This document shows positions 16,672 to 25,951 of a stretch of 64,000 nucleotides of DNA, one piece after another. The position numbers and the translations under genes are program-made. The DNA lies in the NCBI GenBank assembly GCA_002698995.1, contig PAAX01000011.1:1-64000 (forward strand), written 5' to 3'. The notes under the pieces are model-generated. The model searched no databases. It had not been told where the DNA came from and saw nothing but the letters and a program-made list of their open reading frames with translations. Numbering within the stretch: the stretch's first letter is position 1; each line of letters opens with the position of its first letter. This stretch comes from Ignavibacteriota bacterium. GTDB taxonomy: Bacteria; Bacteroidota; Ignavibacteria; Ignavibacteriales; Melioribacteraceae.

Positions 16672-17670
16672 TTAAATAAGAGTTTTATAACTCTGTAAAG
16701 TTTTCATATAGTTTGCTCTTTCAAAAGCTGCCGGCTCGCCAACAGATTTTTGACTCATACTTCCTTTCATCTGATCAATAGATACATATTCATTTTCTTC
16801 CATCCATTTTTCAACACCGGAAACTAATTCATTTATTCTTCCAACTCCATTCATCAGAAGTTCAGAACAAACCATAGCAACATCGCCACCAGCCATCATA
16901 ACCTTTATTACATCTTCTGTCTTATGAATACCGCTTGTTGCTGCAAGACTAGCTTTAATATTATTGTATAAAATAGCAATCCATCTTAAAGGAAGTCTCA
17001 TTTCCCAGTTTGTACTTAAAACCAAATTTGGTACTACTTCTAATTTAGCAAGATCAAAATCAGGCTGATAAAATCTATTAAATAACACCAGAGCATTAGC
17101 ACCGGCTTGATCTAATCTTTTAGCCATATTAGCAAGTGATGTAAAATAAGGGCTTAATTTTACAGCAACCGGAATTGAAACTTTTTCCTTTACTGCTGCT
17201 AAAGTATCCACATACATAGCTTCAACTTCTTGAGAAGTTAAAGAAGAATTAGTAGGGATATAATAAATATTAAGCTCTAAGCCATCAGCGCCGGCATCCT
17301 GAATATTTTTAGCATATTGAACCCATCCACCTTTGCTGACACCATTAAGACTAGCAATAATCGGTATATCAACAGCTTTTTTGCATGCTGCTATATGATC
17401 TAAATATTCGTATGGTCCTAAGTTAAATTGTTCCGGTTCAGGAAAGTAAGAAGTAGCTTCTGCATAACTTTCTGTACCGTAATTTAAGTAATGATCTAAT
17501 TCACCAGATTCATGAGCTATTTGTTCTTCGAATAATGAATAAAGAACTACAGCTGCAGCTCCATTATCTTCAAGAGATTTTACAGAATCTAAATTATATG
17601 ATAGTGGTGAAGCTGACGGAACTATAGGATTTTTAAGCTTTAGTCCCATATAAGTTGTTGTTAAATCCAT
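16672..17670 (-). CDS. Dihydroorotate-dehydrogenase-like flavoprotein
   Basis: A 332-residue TIM-barrel protein of the DHOD/PreA group, with [11 protein letters not shown] at the N-terminus, IIASLNG and PVAVKLSPY flavin-site strands, and [18 protein letters not shown] at the phosphate-binding end. The loop where true DHODs carry the base (N-x-S/C-x-PN) reads NIYYIPTN, with no Ser or Cys at that point, so dihydroorotate may not be its substrate. ATG at 17670 has GGAG five bases upstream; an in-frame GTG at 17676 overlaps that site and is rejected. It follows nifJ by 51 bases, across a perfect palindrome. Confidence 0.8.
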   Translation of the reverse strand: MDLTTTYMGLKLKNPIVPSASPLSYNLDSVKSLEDNGAAAVVLYSLFEEQIAHESGELDHYLNYGTESYAEATSYFPEPEQFNLGPYEYLDHIAACKKAVDIPIIASLNGVSKGGWVQYAKNIQDAGADGLELNIYYIPTNSSLTSQEVEAMYVDTLAAVKEKVSIPVAVKLSPYFTSLANMAKRLDQAGANALVLFNRFYQPDFDLAKLEVVPNLVLSTNWEMRLPLRWIAILYNNIKASLAATSGIHKTEDVIKVMMAGGDVAMVCSELLMNGVGRINELVSGVEKWMEENEYVSIDQMKGSMSQKSVGEPAAFERANYMKTLQSYKTLI

Positions 17671-17699
17671 TTCCACTCCATTATTTATTAAAATTTTGG

Positions 17700-17723
17700 A
17701 ATGGACTCCAATTGGAGTCCATT
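17700..17723 (-). terminator. 24-bp palindrome at the nifJ stop codon
   Basis: A perfect self-complementary run of 24 bases overlapping the nifJ stop codon (17722-17724). There is no T run on either side, so partial attenuation or 3'-end protection of nifJ mRNA is more likely than full termination. The next gene starts only 30 bases downstream. Confidence 0.6.
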
Positions 17724-20700
17724 AATTAACACTTTCTTCAGTATCTTCACCATTTGTAGGTGCAGAATAATGCAATCCAGCTAACTGCTCATAATACTTC
17801 CAGTTATTATTTACATTTATTTGAGCTTGGTCAAGCAATGTTTTAGCAGCTTTTGGATCAGCTTTAGTTAACATTTTGTATCTTGTTTCTTTATAGAAAT
17901 ATTCATCTAATTTTATTTTTGGTGCTTTTGAATCTAATTTTAGAGGATTCTTTCCTTCTAAAACATTAGCCGGATTATATCTGAATAACGGCCAGTGTCC
18001 AGAATCAACGGCAGCTTTCTGACTATCCATTCCTTTTGCCATATTGATACCATGAGCAATACAATGACTGTATGCAATAATTAAAGAAGGACCGTCATGT
18101 TTTTCCGCTTCAATAAATGCTTTAAGGGTTTGAAGATCGTTGGAACCCATAGCAACTTTAGCCACATAAACATTACCGTAGGTCATTGCCATCATTGCTA
18201 AATCCTTTTTAGCTGTAGGTTTACCACCAGCAGCAAATTTAGCTACAGCTCCCATTCCAGTTGATTTAGACATTTGTCCACCAGTATTAGAATAAACTTC
18301 AGTATCTAAAACAAGAATGTTAACATCTTTTCCAGAAGCAAGAACGTGATCTAAACCACCGTACCCAATATCATAAGCCCAGCCGTCACCTCCCATTATC
18401 CATACAGATTTTCTAACGAGATAATCGGCAATTGCTAATAAATTAGAAGCATCATCACCTTCTAGTTTTTCTAATATTGATTTAAGTTTAGCAACTCTTT
18501 CTCTTTGTTCATAAATACCGGCTTCATCTCTTTGTTCTGCATTTAGAATTGCTTCAACTAATTCTTTACCAACTTTATCTTCTAATTTTACTAAAAGTTC
18601 TCTAGCAAACTCAGATTGTTTATCAATTGAAAGTCTCATACCAAATCCAAACTCAGCATTATCTTCAAATAATGAATTTGACCAAGCAGGACCTCTACCA
18701 TCTTTGTTCTTTGTCCAAGGAGTTGTTGGTAAATTACCACCGTAAATTGAAGAACAACCGGTTGCATTAGCTACAACCATTCTATCACCAAACAATTGAG
18801 AAGCTAATTTAACATAAGGAGTTTCACCGCAGCCTGAACAAGCGCCGGAGAATTCGAATAATGGTTCTAATAACTGACTTCCTTTAATGGTATCTATTTT
18901 CACTTCTCTTCTATCATATTCAGGAATTTCTAAGAAGTAATCCCAATTTACTCTTTCTTGTTCTCTTAAAGGAATTTGAGGAACCATGTTAATTGCTTTT
19001 AATCTGGTTTCTTGTTTGTTTTTAGCTGGACAAACTTCAACGCAAAGTGCGCAGCCGGTACAATCTTCAACTGCAACTTGAATTGTATATGCTTTGTTGT
19101 CAAATTCTTTTCCTTTTGCATCAATCCATTTAAATGTTTCAGGTGCATTTTCTGCAAATTGTTTGTCGTATGTTTTAACTCTAATTGTAGCATGAGGACA
19201 AACCATAACGCATTTATTACATTGAATACAAACTTCAGGATCCCATTCAGGTACTTCTAATGCAATATTTCTCTTTTCCCATTTTGTTGTTCCAAGCGGG
19301 AATGTACCATCGATAGGCATTTGACTAACATTAACATTATCCCCTTTACCCTGCATCATTAATGCTAAGGTATCTTTAACATAATCAGGAGCTTTATCAG
19401 ATACAATAGGAGGAAGTTCAATTGAGCTTGTAACTTCTGCCGGAACAGCTATTTCATAAAGATTATCTAAAGTTTGATCAACAGCTTGATAGTTCTTCTG
19501 AACTATAGCTTCTCCTTTAGTTCCATATGTTTTATAGATTGCTTTCTTAATTTGTTCAATTGCTTCATCTTTAGGTAAAATACCGGAAATTGCAAAGAAA
19601 CATGTCTGCATAACAGTATTTATTCTTGCACCCATTCCGGTTGCCTTAGCAACTTCGTATGCATCAATTACATAGAATTTTAATTTTTTATCAATTATTT
19701 CTTGTTGAACTTTCTTTGGTAAATGATTCCAAACTTCATCTTTATGATAAGGAGCATTTAATAAGAAGGTACCTCCTTCAACTATTTTCTCCAGCACATC
19801 AAATTTTTCTAACAGATTAAACTGATGGCATCCAACAAAGTTAGAACTTTGGATAAGATAAGTTGAGTGAATTGGTTTTTTACCAAATCTTAAGTGAGAT
19901 ACAGTGGTAGAGCCGGATTTTTTTGAATCATATACAAAGTAACCTTGTGCAAAATTTTCGGTTTCTTCACCAATAATTTTGATTGAGTTTTTGTTTGCAC
20001 CTACAGTACCATCAGCACCTAAACCGAAGAACATACTTCTTACAACGCCGTCACCTTCAATAATAAAGTTTTCATCGTAATCTAAACTTGTAAAAGTAAC
20101 ATCATCATTAATACCGACAGTAAAATGATTTTTCGGATTATCTTTTTTCAATTCATCATAAACCGCTTTAACCATAGAAGGAGTAAATTCTTTAGATGAT
20201 AAACCATATCTTCCGCCGATAATTTTTGGCATTTTTTCGAAAGGTTTATTCTCGGAATTCATTGCTTGAGCAATTGCAGTAACAACATCCAGATAAAGAG
20301 GTTCGCCAATTGCACCGGGTTCTTTTGTTCTATCAAGAACAGCAATGCTTTCAACTGATTTTGGTAATGCTGCTAAAAGATGTTTTTCAGAGAAAGGTCT
20401 GTATAATCTAACTTTAATAACACCAACTTTTTCTTCCATTCTTTCAGATAGATATTCAACTGTTTCCTCAACTGTTTCACCACCTGAACCCATCATTACA
20501 ATAACTCTTTTTGCATCCGGAGCACCATAGTAATCGAATAAATTATATTGTCTTCTGGTTAATTCAGCAAGTTTATTCATAGCATTTTGAACAACTTCAG
20601 GACAAGCTTCATAGAATTTATTTACTGCTTCTCTTCCTTGGAAATAAACATCAGGATTCTGAGCAGTTCCTCTAAGAACAGGATTATCAGAATTCAATGA

Positions 20701-21318
20701 TCTTTTTCTATGTTCGATAACTGCTTTTTCATCAATCATAGCTTTAAGATCTTCTAAACTAAGCTGTTCAATTTTATTTACTTCATGAGAAGTTCTAAAA
20801 CCATCAAAGAAATGTAGAAAAGGAATTCTTGATTCTAATGTCGCTTTATGAGCAACAGCAGCTAAATCCATAACTTCTTGAACAGAACCGGAAGCTAACA
20901 TAGCGAAACCGGTTTGACGAGTAGCCATAACATCGCTATGATCGCCAAAGATTGATAAAGCAGAAGCTGCAATTGATCTAGCTGTAACATGAAAAACAGT
21001 TGGAGTCAATTCGCCAGCAATTTTATACATGTTAGGAATCATTAACAGCAAACCTTGTGAAGCTGTAAATGTTGTAGTTAAAGAGCCAGTCTGTAATGAA
21101 CCATGCACTGCACCGGCTGCTCCTCCTTCACTCTGCATTTCTGCAACATGAGGTACAGTGTTCCAAATATTTTTTTGACCGACGGCAGCCCAAGCATCGG
21201 ACATTTCTCCCATTCCTGAAGAAGGGGTAATTGGATATATTGCAATAACTTCGGAGTTATGATATCCAACATATGCCGCGGCTTCGTTACCATCAATTGT
21301 TATTTTTTTTCGTTCCAT
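17722..21318 (-). CDS. nifJ: Pyruvate:ferredoxin (flavodoxin) oxidoreductase
   Basis: A 1198-residue single-chain PFOR, converting pyruvate and CoA to acetyl-CoA and CO2 with transfer of electrons to ferredoxin; it is reversible. The N-terminal domain has YPITPSSGMGE, followed by the transketolase-C-like and gamma domains. Two ferredoxin clusters are at about 694-760 (CIQCNKCVMVCPH and CTGCALCVEVCP). A further cysteine at CSGCGETPY serves the proximal cluster. The TPP-binding C-terminal domain includes GGDGWAYDIGYGG. The length is normal and all eight ferredoxin-type cysteines are visible. This indicates anaerobic or facultative carbon metabolism. A roughly 240-base leader lies upstream. Confidence 0.96.
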   Translation of the reverse strand: MERKKITIDGNEAAAYVGYHNSEVIAIYPITPSSGMGEMSDAWAAVGQKNIWNTVPHVAEMQSEGGAAGAVHGSLQTGSLTTTFTASQGLLLMIPNMYKIAGELTPTVFHVTARSIAASALSIFGDHSDVMATRQTGFAMLASGSVQEVMDLAAVAHKATLESRIPFLHFFDGFRTSHEVNKIEQLSLEDLKAMIDEKAVIEHRKRSLNSDNPVLRGTAQNPDVYFQGREAVNKFYEACPEVVQNAMNKLAELTRRQYNLFDYYGAPDAKRVIVMMGSGGETVEETVEYLSERMEEKVGVIKVRLYRPFSEKHLLAALPKSVESIAVLDRTKEPGAIGEPLYLDVVTAIAQAMNSENKPFEKMPKIIGGRYGLSSKEFTPSMVKAVYDELKKDNPKNHFTVGINDDVTFTSLDYDENFIIEGDGVVRSMFFGLGADGTVGANKNSIKIIGEETENFAQGYFVYDSKKSGSTTVSHLRFGKKPIHSTYLIQSSNFVGCHQFNLLEKFDVLEKIVEGGTFLLNAPYHKDEVWNHLPKKVQQEIIDKKLKFYVIDAYEVAKATGMGARINTVMQTCFFAISGILPKDEAIEQIKKAIYKTYGTKGEAIVQKNYQAVDQTLDNLYEIAVPAEVTSSIELPPIVSDKAPDYVKDTLALMMQGKGDNVNVSQMPIDGTFPLGTTKWEKRNIALEVPEWDPEVCIQCNKCVMVCPHATIRVKTYDKQFAENAPETFKWIDAKGKEFDNKAYTIQVAVEDCTGCALCVEVCPAKNKQETRLKAINMVPQIPLREQERVNWDYFLEIPEYDRREVKIDTIKGSQLLEPLFEFSGACSGCGETPYVKLASQLFGDRMVVANATGCSSIYGGNLPTTPWTKNKDGRGPAWSNSLFEDNAEFGFGMRLSIDKQSEFARELLVKLEDKVGKELVEAILNAEQRDEAGIYEQRERVAKLKSILEKLEGDDASNLLAIADYLVRKSVWIMGGDGWAYDIGYGGLDHVLASGKDVNILVLDTEVYSNTGGQMSKSTGMGAVAKFAAGGKPTAKKDLAMMAMTYGNVYVAKVAMGSNDLQTLKAFIEAEKHDGPSLIIAYSHCIAHGINMAKGMDSQKAAVDSGHWPLFRYNPANVLEGKNPLKLDSKAPKIKLDEYFYKETRYKMLTKADPKAAKTLLDQAQINVNNNWKYYEQLAGLHYSAPTNGEDTEESVN

Positions 21319-21561
21319 TAATAACTCCCGATTTATATGTAGTTTTGTTTTTTGTAATAATACAAATCATAAGCAAATTTTAGACCATAAAAGATTGTAG
21401 TGTCTTCTTTGAATTTGTGCCATTTTCGCATTTTTTAGTCAATCATGAATTTTGTTTTAGAAAATGGTCTTTGAAAATCTTAAAAGTAAGAATATTCTTT
21501 TTAGTTTATTAACAAGATAATCAAGACAATAATATACGAATATTTCTCAAAAAATTTTTAC

Positions 21562-22191
21562 TTACTTTTTAATTCCAAACAACAAACATCTGCCGTCTTT
21601 TAAAAATACTGCTATTGAGGAATTATTGTTTGCTCGGTAGGATTTTCTTCTTGCAGAAAGGTCTAGTTCACTCCAAATTGATTGATCACGAAAATCTTTA
21701 CTCATTATTCTGCATTTAATAATTTCGTTTAATGATATACTTTCGATTTTATTCAACGAAAGTTTTATATCCAGGTGTTCTTTTTTTATTTTCAAAACGA
21801 ATTTCTTTTGATAGAGAAAAAAAGGAATTGTGAATGTTGTTAAGAGGAAGTAAAATCCAATACTGAAAAGTGCTTCACTTGATATATTATTACTAACACT
21901 AACTCTGCCGGTAATTACTTGATTTAAGATTGTATAGAGTATTAAAAAAACTGCAGTTGACGCGAAGATTATTAAAAAAGTATTGAGACTAAAGATTGAT
22001 TTTTTTCCAAAATGAAATGTAGATTTCTGGTAATTCTCAATTGGAAAAATTTCATTCTTTTGATTTTTTTGAAGTGTAAATATCGAATCATTTATTGAAT
22101 ATTCTTTCGATCCAATTTCGATGCGATCGTTCTGCTTACTTTCAATTATCCGATGTGTGTATTCATTTTTAATGATATTTTTGGATATCAT
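21562..22191 (-). CDS. Two-TM membrane protein with PH-like tail
   Basis: 209 residues of unknown function. An N-terminal soluble part (about 1-70) is followed by two hydrophobic helices near 72-92 and 105-125. The C-terminal region runs LNKIESISLNEII...SIAVFLKDGRCLLFG, a pattern like bacterial PH-type domains in small membrane proteins. ATG follows GAGGGTGAG. It is flanked by longer gaps on both sides and looks monocistronic. Confidence 0.65.
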   Translation of the reverse strand: MISKNIIKNEYTHRIIESKQNDRIEIGSKEYSINDSIFTLQKNQKNEIFPIENYQKSTFHFGKKSIFSLNTFLIIFASTAVFLILYTILNQVITGRVSVSNNISSEALFSIGFYFLLTTFTIPFFLYQKKFVLKIKKEHLDIKLSLNKIESISLNEIIKCRIMSKDFRDQSIWSELDLSARRKSYRANNNSSIAVFLKDGRCLLFGIKK

Positions 22192-22279
22192 TAACTCACC
22201 CTCTTATTCCTCTCACACAAAAATAGGATATTAAAATATGATAAGAAATATTTTTTTAATAAAAAAAAGAGGTTATGAC

Positions 22280-23221
22280 TTAAATTCCCAATTTCCTTTT
22301 GAAATATTCTATTGTGATTTTAAGTCCTTCTTTTCTATCAATTTTTGGTTCCCAGTCCAATAACTTTTTTGCTTTGGTTATATCCGGTTGTCTTACCATA
22401 GGATCATCAATCGGTAATGGTTTATAAATAATCTTGCTTGATGATTTTGTTATTTCTAAAACTTCTTCCGCAAATTGTTTGATTGTAATTTCGGAAGGAT
22501 TCCCAATATTAACCGGATCAGTAATTTCAGACATCATTAAACGATAAATACCTTCAATCAAATCATCAACATAGCAAAATGATCTTGTTTGAGAACCATC
22601 ACCGAATACTGTAATATCTTCCCCTCTTAAAGCCTGACCAACAAAAGCGGGCAATGCACGTCCGTCATCAAGACGCATTTTGGGTCCATATGTATTGAAA
22701 ATTCTTACTATTCTTGTCTTAACTCCGTGAAATCTATGATAAGCCATAGTCATAGCTTCTGCAAATCTTTTTGCTTCATCATAAACTCCGCGCGGACCAA
22801 CCGGATTAACATTTCCCCAGTAATCTTCTGTCTGAGGATGAATTTTGGGATCTCCGTATACTTCTGAAGTTGATGCAAGTAAAAATGCAGCATTCTTATC
22901 CTTAGCTAAACCAAGTACTTTATGAGTGCCTAAAGAACCTACTTTTAATGTTTGGATCGGTAATTTCAAATAATCAATTGGGCTGGCTGGAGAAGCAAAA
23001 TGAAAAACGTAATCAACTTTTCCGGGAACATGAATAAAATTTGTAACATCATGTTTGATGAACGAAAAATTTTCATTCCCAAATAAATGTTCAATATTTT
23101 CAATACTTCCGGTAAGGAGATTATCAATACAAACAACTTTTAATCCGTTAGAAATAAGCTTATCACACAAGTGCGAACCTAAAAATCCGGCACCGCCGGT
23201 AACCACAGCAACTTTAAGCAT
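22280..23221 (-). CDS. UDP-glucuronate decarboxylase (UDP-xylose synthase)
   Basis: A 313-residue extended short-chain dehydrogenase that should make UDP-xylose from UDP-glucuronate with bound NAD. The glycine motif is GGAGFLG (9-15). The UXS-specific [11 protein letters not shown] (74-84) and [14 protein letters not shown] carry the catalytic Tyr147 and Lys151. FNTYGPKM and [13 protein letters not shown] are also typical. It overlaps the preceding Wzz-like gene by 8 bases, so it belongs to the polysaccharide locus and suggests a xylose- or pentose-containing polymer. Other SDR sugar decarboxylases are less likely given the UXS motifs. Confidence 0.9.
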   Translation of the reverse strand: MLKVAVVTGGAGFLGSHLCDKLISNGLKVVCIDNLLTGSIENIEHLFGNENFSFIKHDVTNFIHVPGKVDYVFHFASPASPIDYLKLPIQTLKVGSLGTHKVLGLAKDKNAAFLLASTSEVYGDPKIHPQTEDYWGNVNPVGPRGVYDEAKRFAEAMTMAYHRFHGVKTRIVRIFNTYGPKMRLDDGRALPAFVGQALRGEDITVFGDGSQTRSFCYVDDLIEGIYRLMMSEITDPVNIGNPSEITIKQFAEEVLEITKSSSKIIYKPLPIDDPMVRQPDITKAKKLLDWEPKIDRKEGLKITIEYFKRKLGI

Positions 23222-24350
23222 TTTTCTTCCTTAGTTGATTGTAAGCTATAAGAATTAGTATGTAAGAAAGCATAATGAAAATCGAACCTAACGCAGTATG
23301 AAATAATAATCTTGGACTATAAGCTTTCAGCGGCGGAACTGCTTCATCCAATACTTCTACTGTTGTAATGTTTTTATTCTCTTGAATTTTTTCTGTATAA
23401 TATTGTCTCTGCAGCAATAAATAGACTTCATTTTGAACTTTTACTTCTCTAGTTAATCTAGCAAGTTCAAGACTTAATTCCGGAATTTCATTAAATGAAG
23501 GTAAATAATCTTTATCTAATTTTCTTCCCGCTTCAATTTGATTATACTGATCCTTTAGTACATCAATTTTCTTTTTAAGTGATTTTAAATATTCACTTTC
23601 CTCTTTAAGATTATACTGCAAAGTTTGTAATTCAATTTCGGAAATAATAATCTGGCTTTTAATTTTAGCCGCATTATCTAATGATGCTTGCAGCTGTTCA
23701 GGAACAGATAGAGTTTTATTTTCAACCTGGAAATTCTTGAGATTTTCTTCTGCTGAGGTTAAAGACTTTTTAGCATTCTCGATTTGATCTTCAATAAAGA
23801 TTCTAGTTCTCTTAGCTCTTTGGTTTAATTTATTTTTATTGATTGAATCTAATGCGGCAACAAAACTATTTGAAACTGCGGCAGATAAAAATCTCATATC
23901 ATTATTCTGTCTGCTGAATCTGGAAAATAAATCAGTACTTACAGGAACATTTAGTAAAATTATTCCTTCTTTAGTTACTTCAACATTTAAATCTTTCTGG
24001 AGCAGATAAGCAGCTTCATAAAGGTTATCAGCATTATAATAATCAATCAAATTACATTTCCTAACAACAAATTCTGCAGCGGTTCTACTTTTTAGAATTT
24101 CAGCAAACAATTGAGAATTACCTGAAAATGAACCTAATCCCATAAAACTTTGAATTTCGGAACCACCGATTAAGTTTGCAAAGCTGCTGACATTTTGTTC
24201 TTCCGGGGGTAAAAGTTTTACTTCAGATTGATAAGTTATTGGGTAAACAAAATAAAGAATCAAAAGCAAAATAATAGTTCCTAAAACTGTAACTTTTAGA
24301 ATTGCTTTAAAGTGCTGCTTTAAAATCGATATTAATTCTTCGTATTTCAC
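23214..24350 (-). CDS. Wzz-type polysaccharide co-polymerase, no kinase domain
   Basis: 378 residues. One membrane helix near 20-40 and another near 350-370 bracket a long periplasmic coiled-coil part, with a PPEEQN segment after the first helix and a conserved proline region ([13 protein letters not shown]) before the last. This is the Wzz/PCP layout that sets polysaccharide chain length. GTG start with AAGG six bases upstream, inside the end of the SLBB gene. It is a second PCP next to the kinase-fused one at 25952, so two copolymerases may divide the work. Confidence 0.85.
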   Translation of the reverse strand: MKYEELISILKQHFKAILKVTVLGTIILLLILYFVYPITYQSEVKLLPPEEQNVSSFANLIGGSEIQSFMGLGSFSGNSQLFAEILKSRTAAEFVVRKCNLIDYYNADNLYEAAYLLQKDLNVEVTKEGIILLNVPVSTDLFSRFSRQNNDMRFLSAAVSNSFVAALDSINKNKLNQRAKRTRIFIEDQIENAKKSLTSAEENLKNFQVENKTLSVPEQLQASLDNAAKIKSQIIISEIELQTLQYNLKEESEYLKSLKKKIDVLKDQYNQIEAGRKLDKDYLPSFNEIPELSLELARLTREVKVQNEVYLLLQRQYYTEKIQENKNITTVEVLDEAVPPLKAYSPRLLFHTALGSIFIMLSYILILIAYNQLRKKNA

Positions 24351-24353
24351 TTT

Positions 24354-25946
24354 TTACCTTGAAGCAACTATAATTGCAACAATTGCTGTTATAACAGTTG
24401 CTAATTGTCCGGTTATTGATAAAACATCTTTAAATGTTTCCCAAAACGGTGGAGCCGGAGGATCTTCCGGTATCCAGATAATATCGCCTGGAGAAAGTGA
24501 TTCAACTTCATCAGCTTCAATCCATTCACCCGATTCAGATTTAATTACTCTTACGTCATCCTCAATAGCCCGCCAAGCAAATCCACCTGCTAAATTGATG
24601 TAATCATCAACTGAGAGGTTTTCTTTATAAATTAAATTGCCGGGACGAACTACTTGACCCACAAGCGTTACATAATCTTTTGCTTCAGGGATGTAAATTA
24701 CATCTCCCCTTTTTAATATCAGATCTTCCTTATAATCATTTTCTAAAAAAAGTTTACTAAAGTTGAGTACAATCCTACCTTTTTCTTCTCGCGATCTTGC
24801 CTTAAAATAATCATATTCATCTTCAGTCATATCGGCAATTGGAATGGTTTTTAGTCTTTCAAATTCGGCATCAATTTCATCTGAGCCTATTGTTCTAATA
24901 ACATAAGCATCTTTTAATGATGCTTCTTCTCTAAATCCGCCAGCAGAATTAAGAATCATTTCCGATAACTTAGTTTTTCCTTTAACAATTTTATGATAAC
25001 CGGGATAATTAACAAACCCATCAACTCTTACTAATCTCTCGGTAAAATAATCTACTTTCTCTCTAACAATTATTTTATCAAATTTTTTGATTTGATGATT
25101 CTGCAATTCATCCATATTGAGGAATGTACTTTCAAGTGTTTTATTATCATTTGCAAAACTAACTAATTCAATTGAATCGGCTTTGGCATTGTGAGTAAAT
25201 CCTCCGGCAATCTTAACTAAATCTAAAATTGATTCATCATTAACAAACTCATAATTTCCCGGGTATAAAACTGCACCAAAAATAGAAACAAACTTATCAA
25301 CTTTATTAATTCTAATTACAGTTCCATCAAATAAATATGGATTATGCTTTTTATTACCGGTCCTTATAAAATTCAAAAGATCTATGTTTTCTTCTGAATT
25401 ATTATTAATCAGCTTAATATTTCTAATGTCCGATGTCTTCAACAATCCGGCTTTTGATACCGCATCAAACAATCTTGTATTTGATTTGAAAGTAAATGTA
25501 GATGAATTTACAACATCACCAACAATAGTAACTTTAATTGATCTAAAATTTTCTAAGGTTACAAAAGTCGTAACATCCTTAAAGGATTTATTGATAAAAG
25601 AGATTATCGATTCTTTAGATTGCGAGAGTGTATTGCCTTGCAGATTTACCGAACCTATTCTAGGTATTAACAAATTCCCTTCGGGATCAACTTGAAGTCT
25701 GTAATTGAATGTTTCAATTCCAATGAGCTGTATATTAAGAATATCTCCAGGACCAATAAAATATTCATCGGGATTAATAAATCCTTCTGATGCAGAAAGT
25801 GAAACTGATTGAAATGTTTGAATAGAATCTGATTTTATTATACCAATTCTATCTTCATAATTTGGTATAAATTGAGCGGTGATTTTCATGTTGAACATAA
25901 AAATCACCGTATAAAAAAATAACAACTTGTATTTTATTTTTAACAA
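24354..25946 (-). CDS. Multi-SLBB polysaccharide export protein
   Basis: 530 residues. An N-terminal signal peptide is followed by a Poly_export domain (FIGPGDILNIQLIG...YRLQVDPEGNLLIPRIG), then at least three SLBB units, recognisable by VNYPGYHKIVKGKTKLSEMI and VGQVVRPGNLIYKENLSVDD. The C-terminus ends in a hydrophobic helix (about 505-528). Wza-type exporters form the outer-membrane channel for exopolysaccharide. The C-terminal helix here may serve as the membrane-spanning part. The start is a weak TTG at 25946; an in-frame ATG 16 codons on would shorten the signal. It is 5 bases from the BY-kinase gene. Confidence 0.85.
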   Translation of the reverse strand: MLKIKYKLLFFYTVIFMFNMKITAQFIPNYEDRIGIIKSDSIQTFQSVSLSASEGFINPDEYFIGPGDILNIQLIGIETFNYRLQVDPEGNLLIPRIGSVNLQGNTLSQSKESIISFINKSFKDVTTFVTLENFRSIKVTIVGDVVNSSTFTFKSNTRLFDAVSKAGLLKTSDIRNIKLINNNSEENIDLLNFIRTGNKKHNPYLFDGTVIRINKVDKFVSIFGAVLYPGNYEFVNDESILDLVKIAGGFTHNAKADSIELVSFANDNKTLESTFLNMDELQNHQIKKFDKIIVREKVDYFTERLVRVDGFVNYPGYHKIVKGKTKLSEMILNSAGGFREEASLKDAYVIRTIGSDEIDAEFERLKTIPIADMTEDEYDYFKARSREEKGRIVLNFSKLFLENDYKEDLILKRGDVIYIPEAKDYVTLVGQVVRPGNLIYKENLSVDDYINLAGGFAWRAIEDDVRVIKSESGEWIEADEVESLSPGDIIWIPEDPPAPPFWETFKDVLSITGQLATVITAIVAIIVASR

Positions 25947-25951
25947 ATTAG

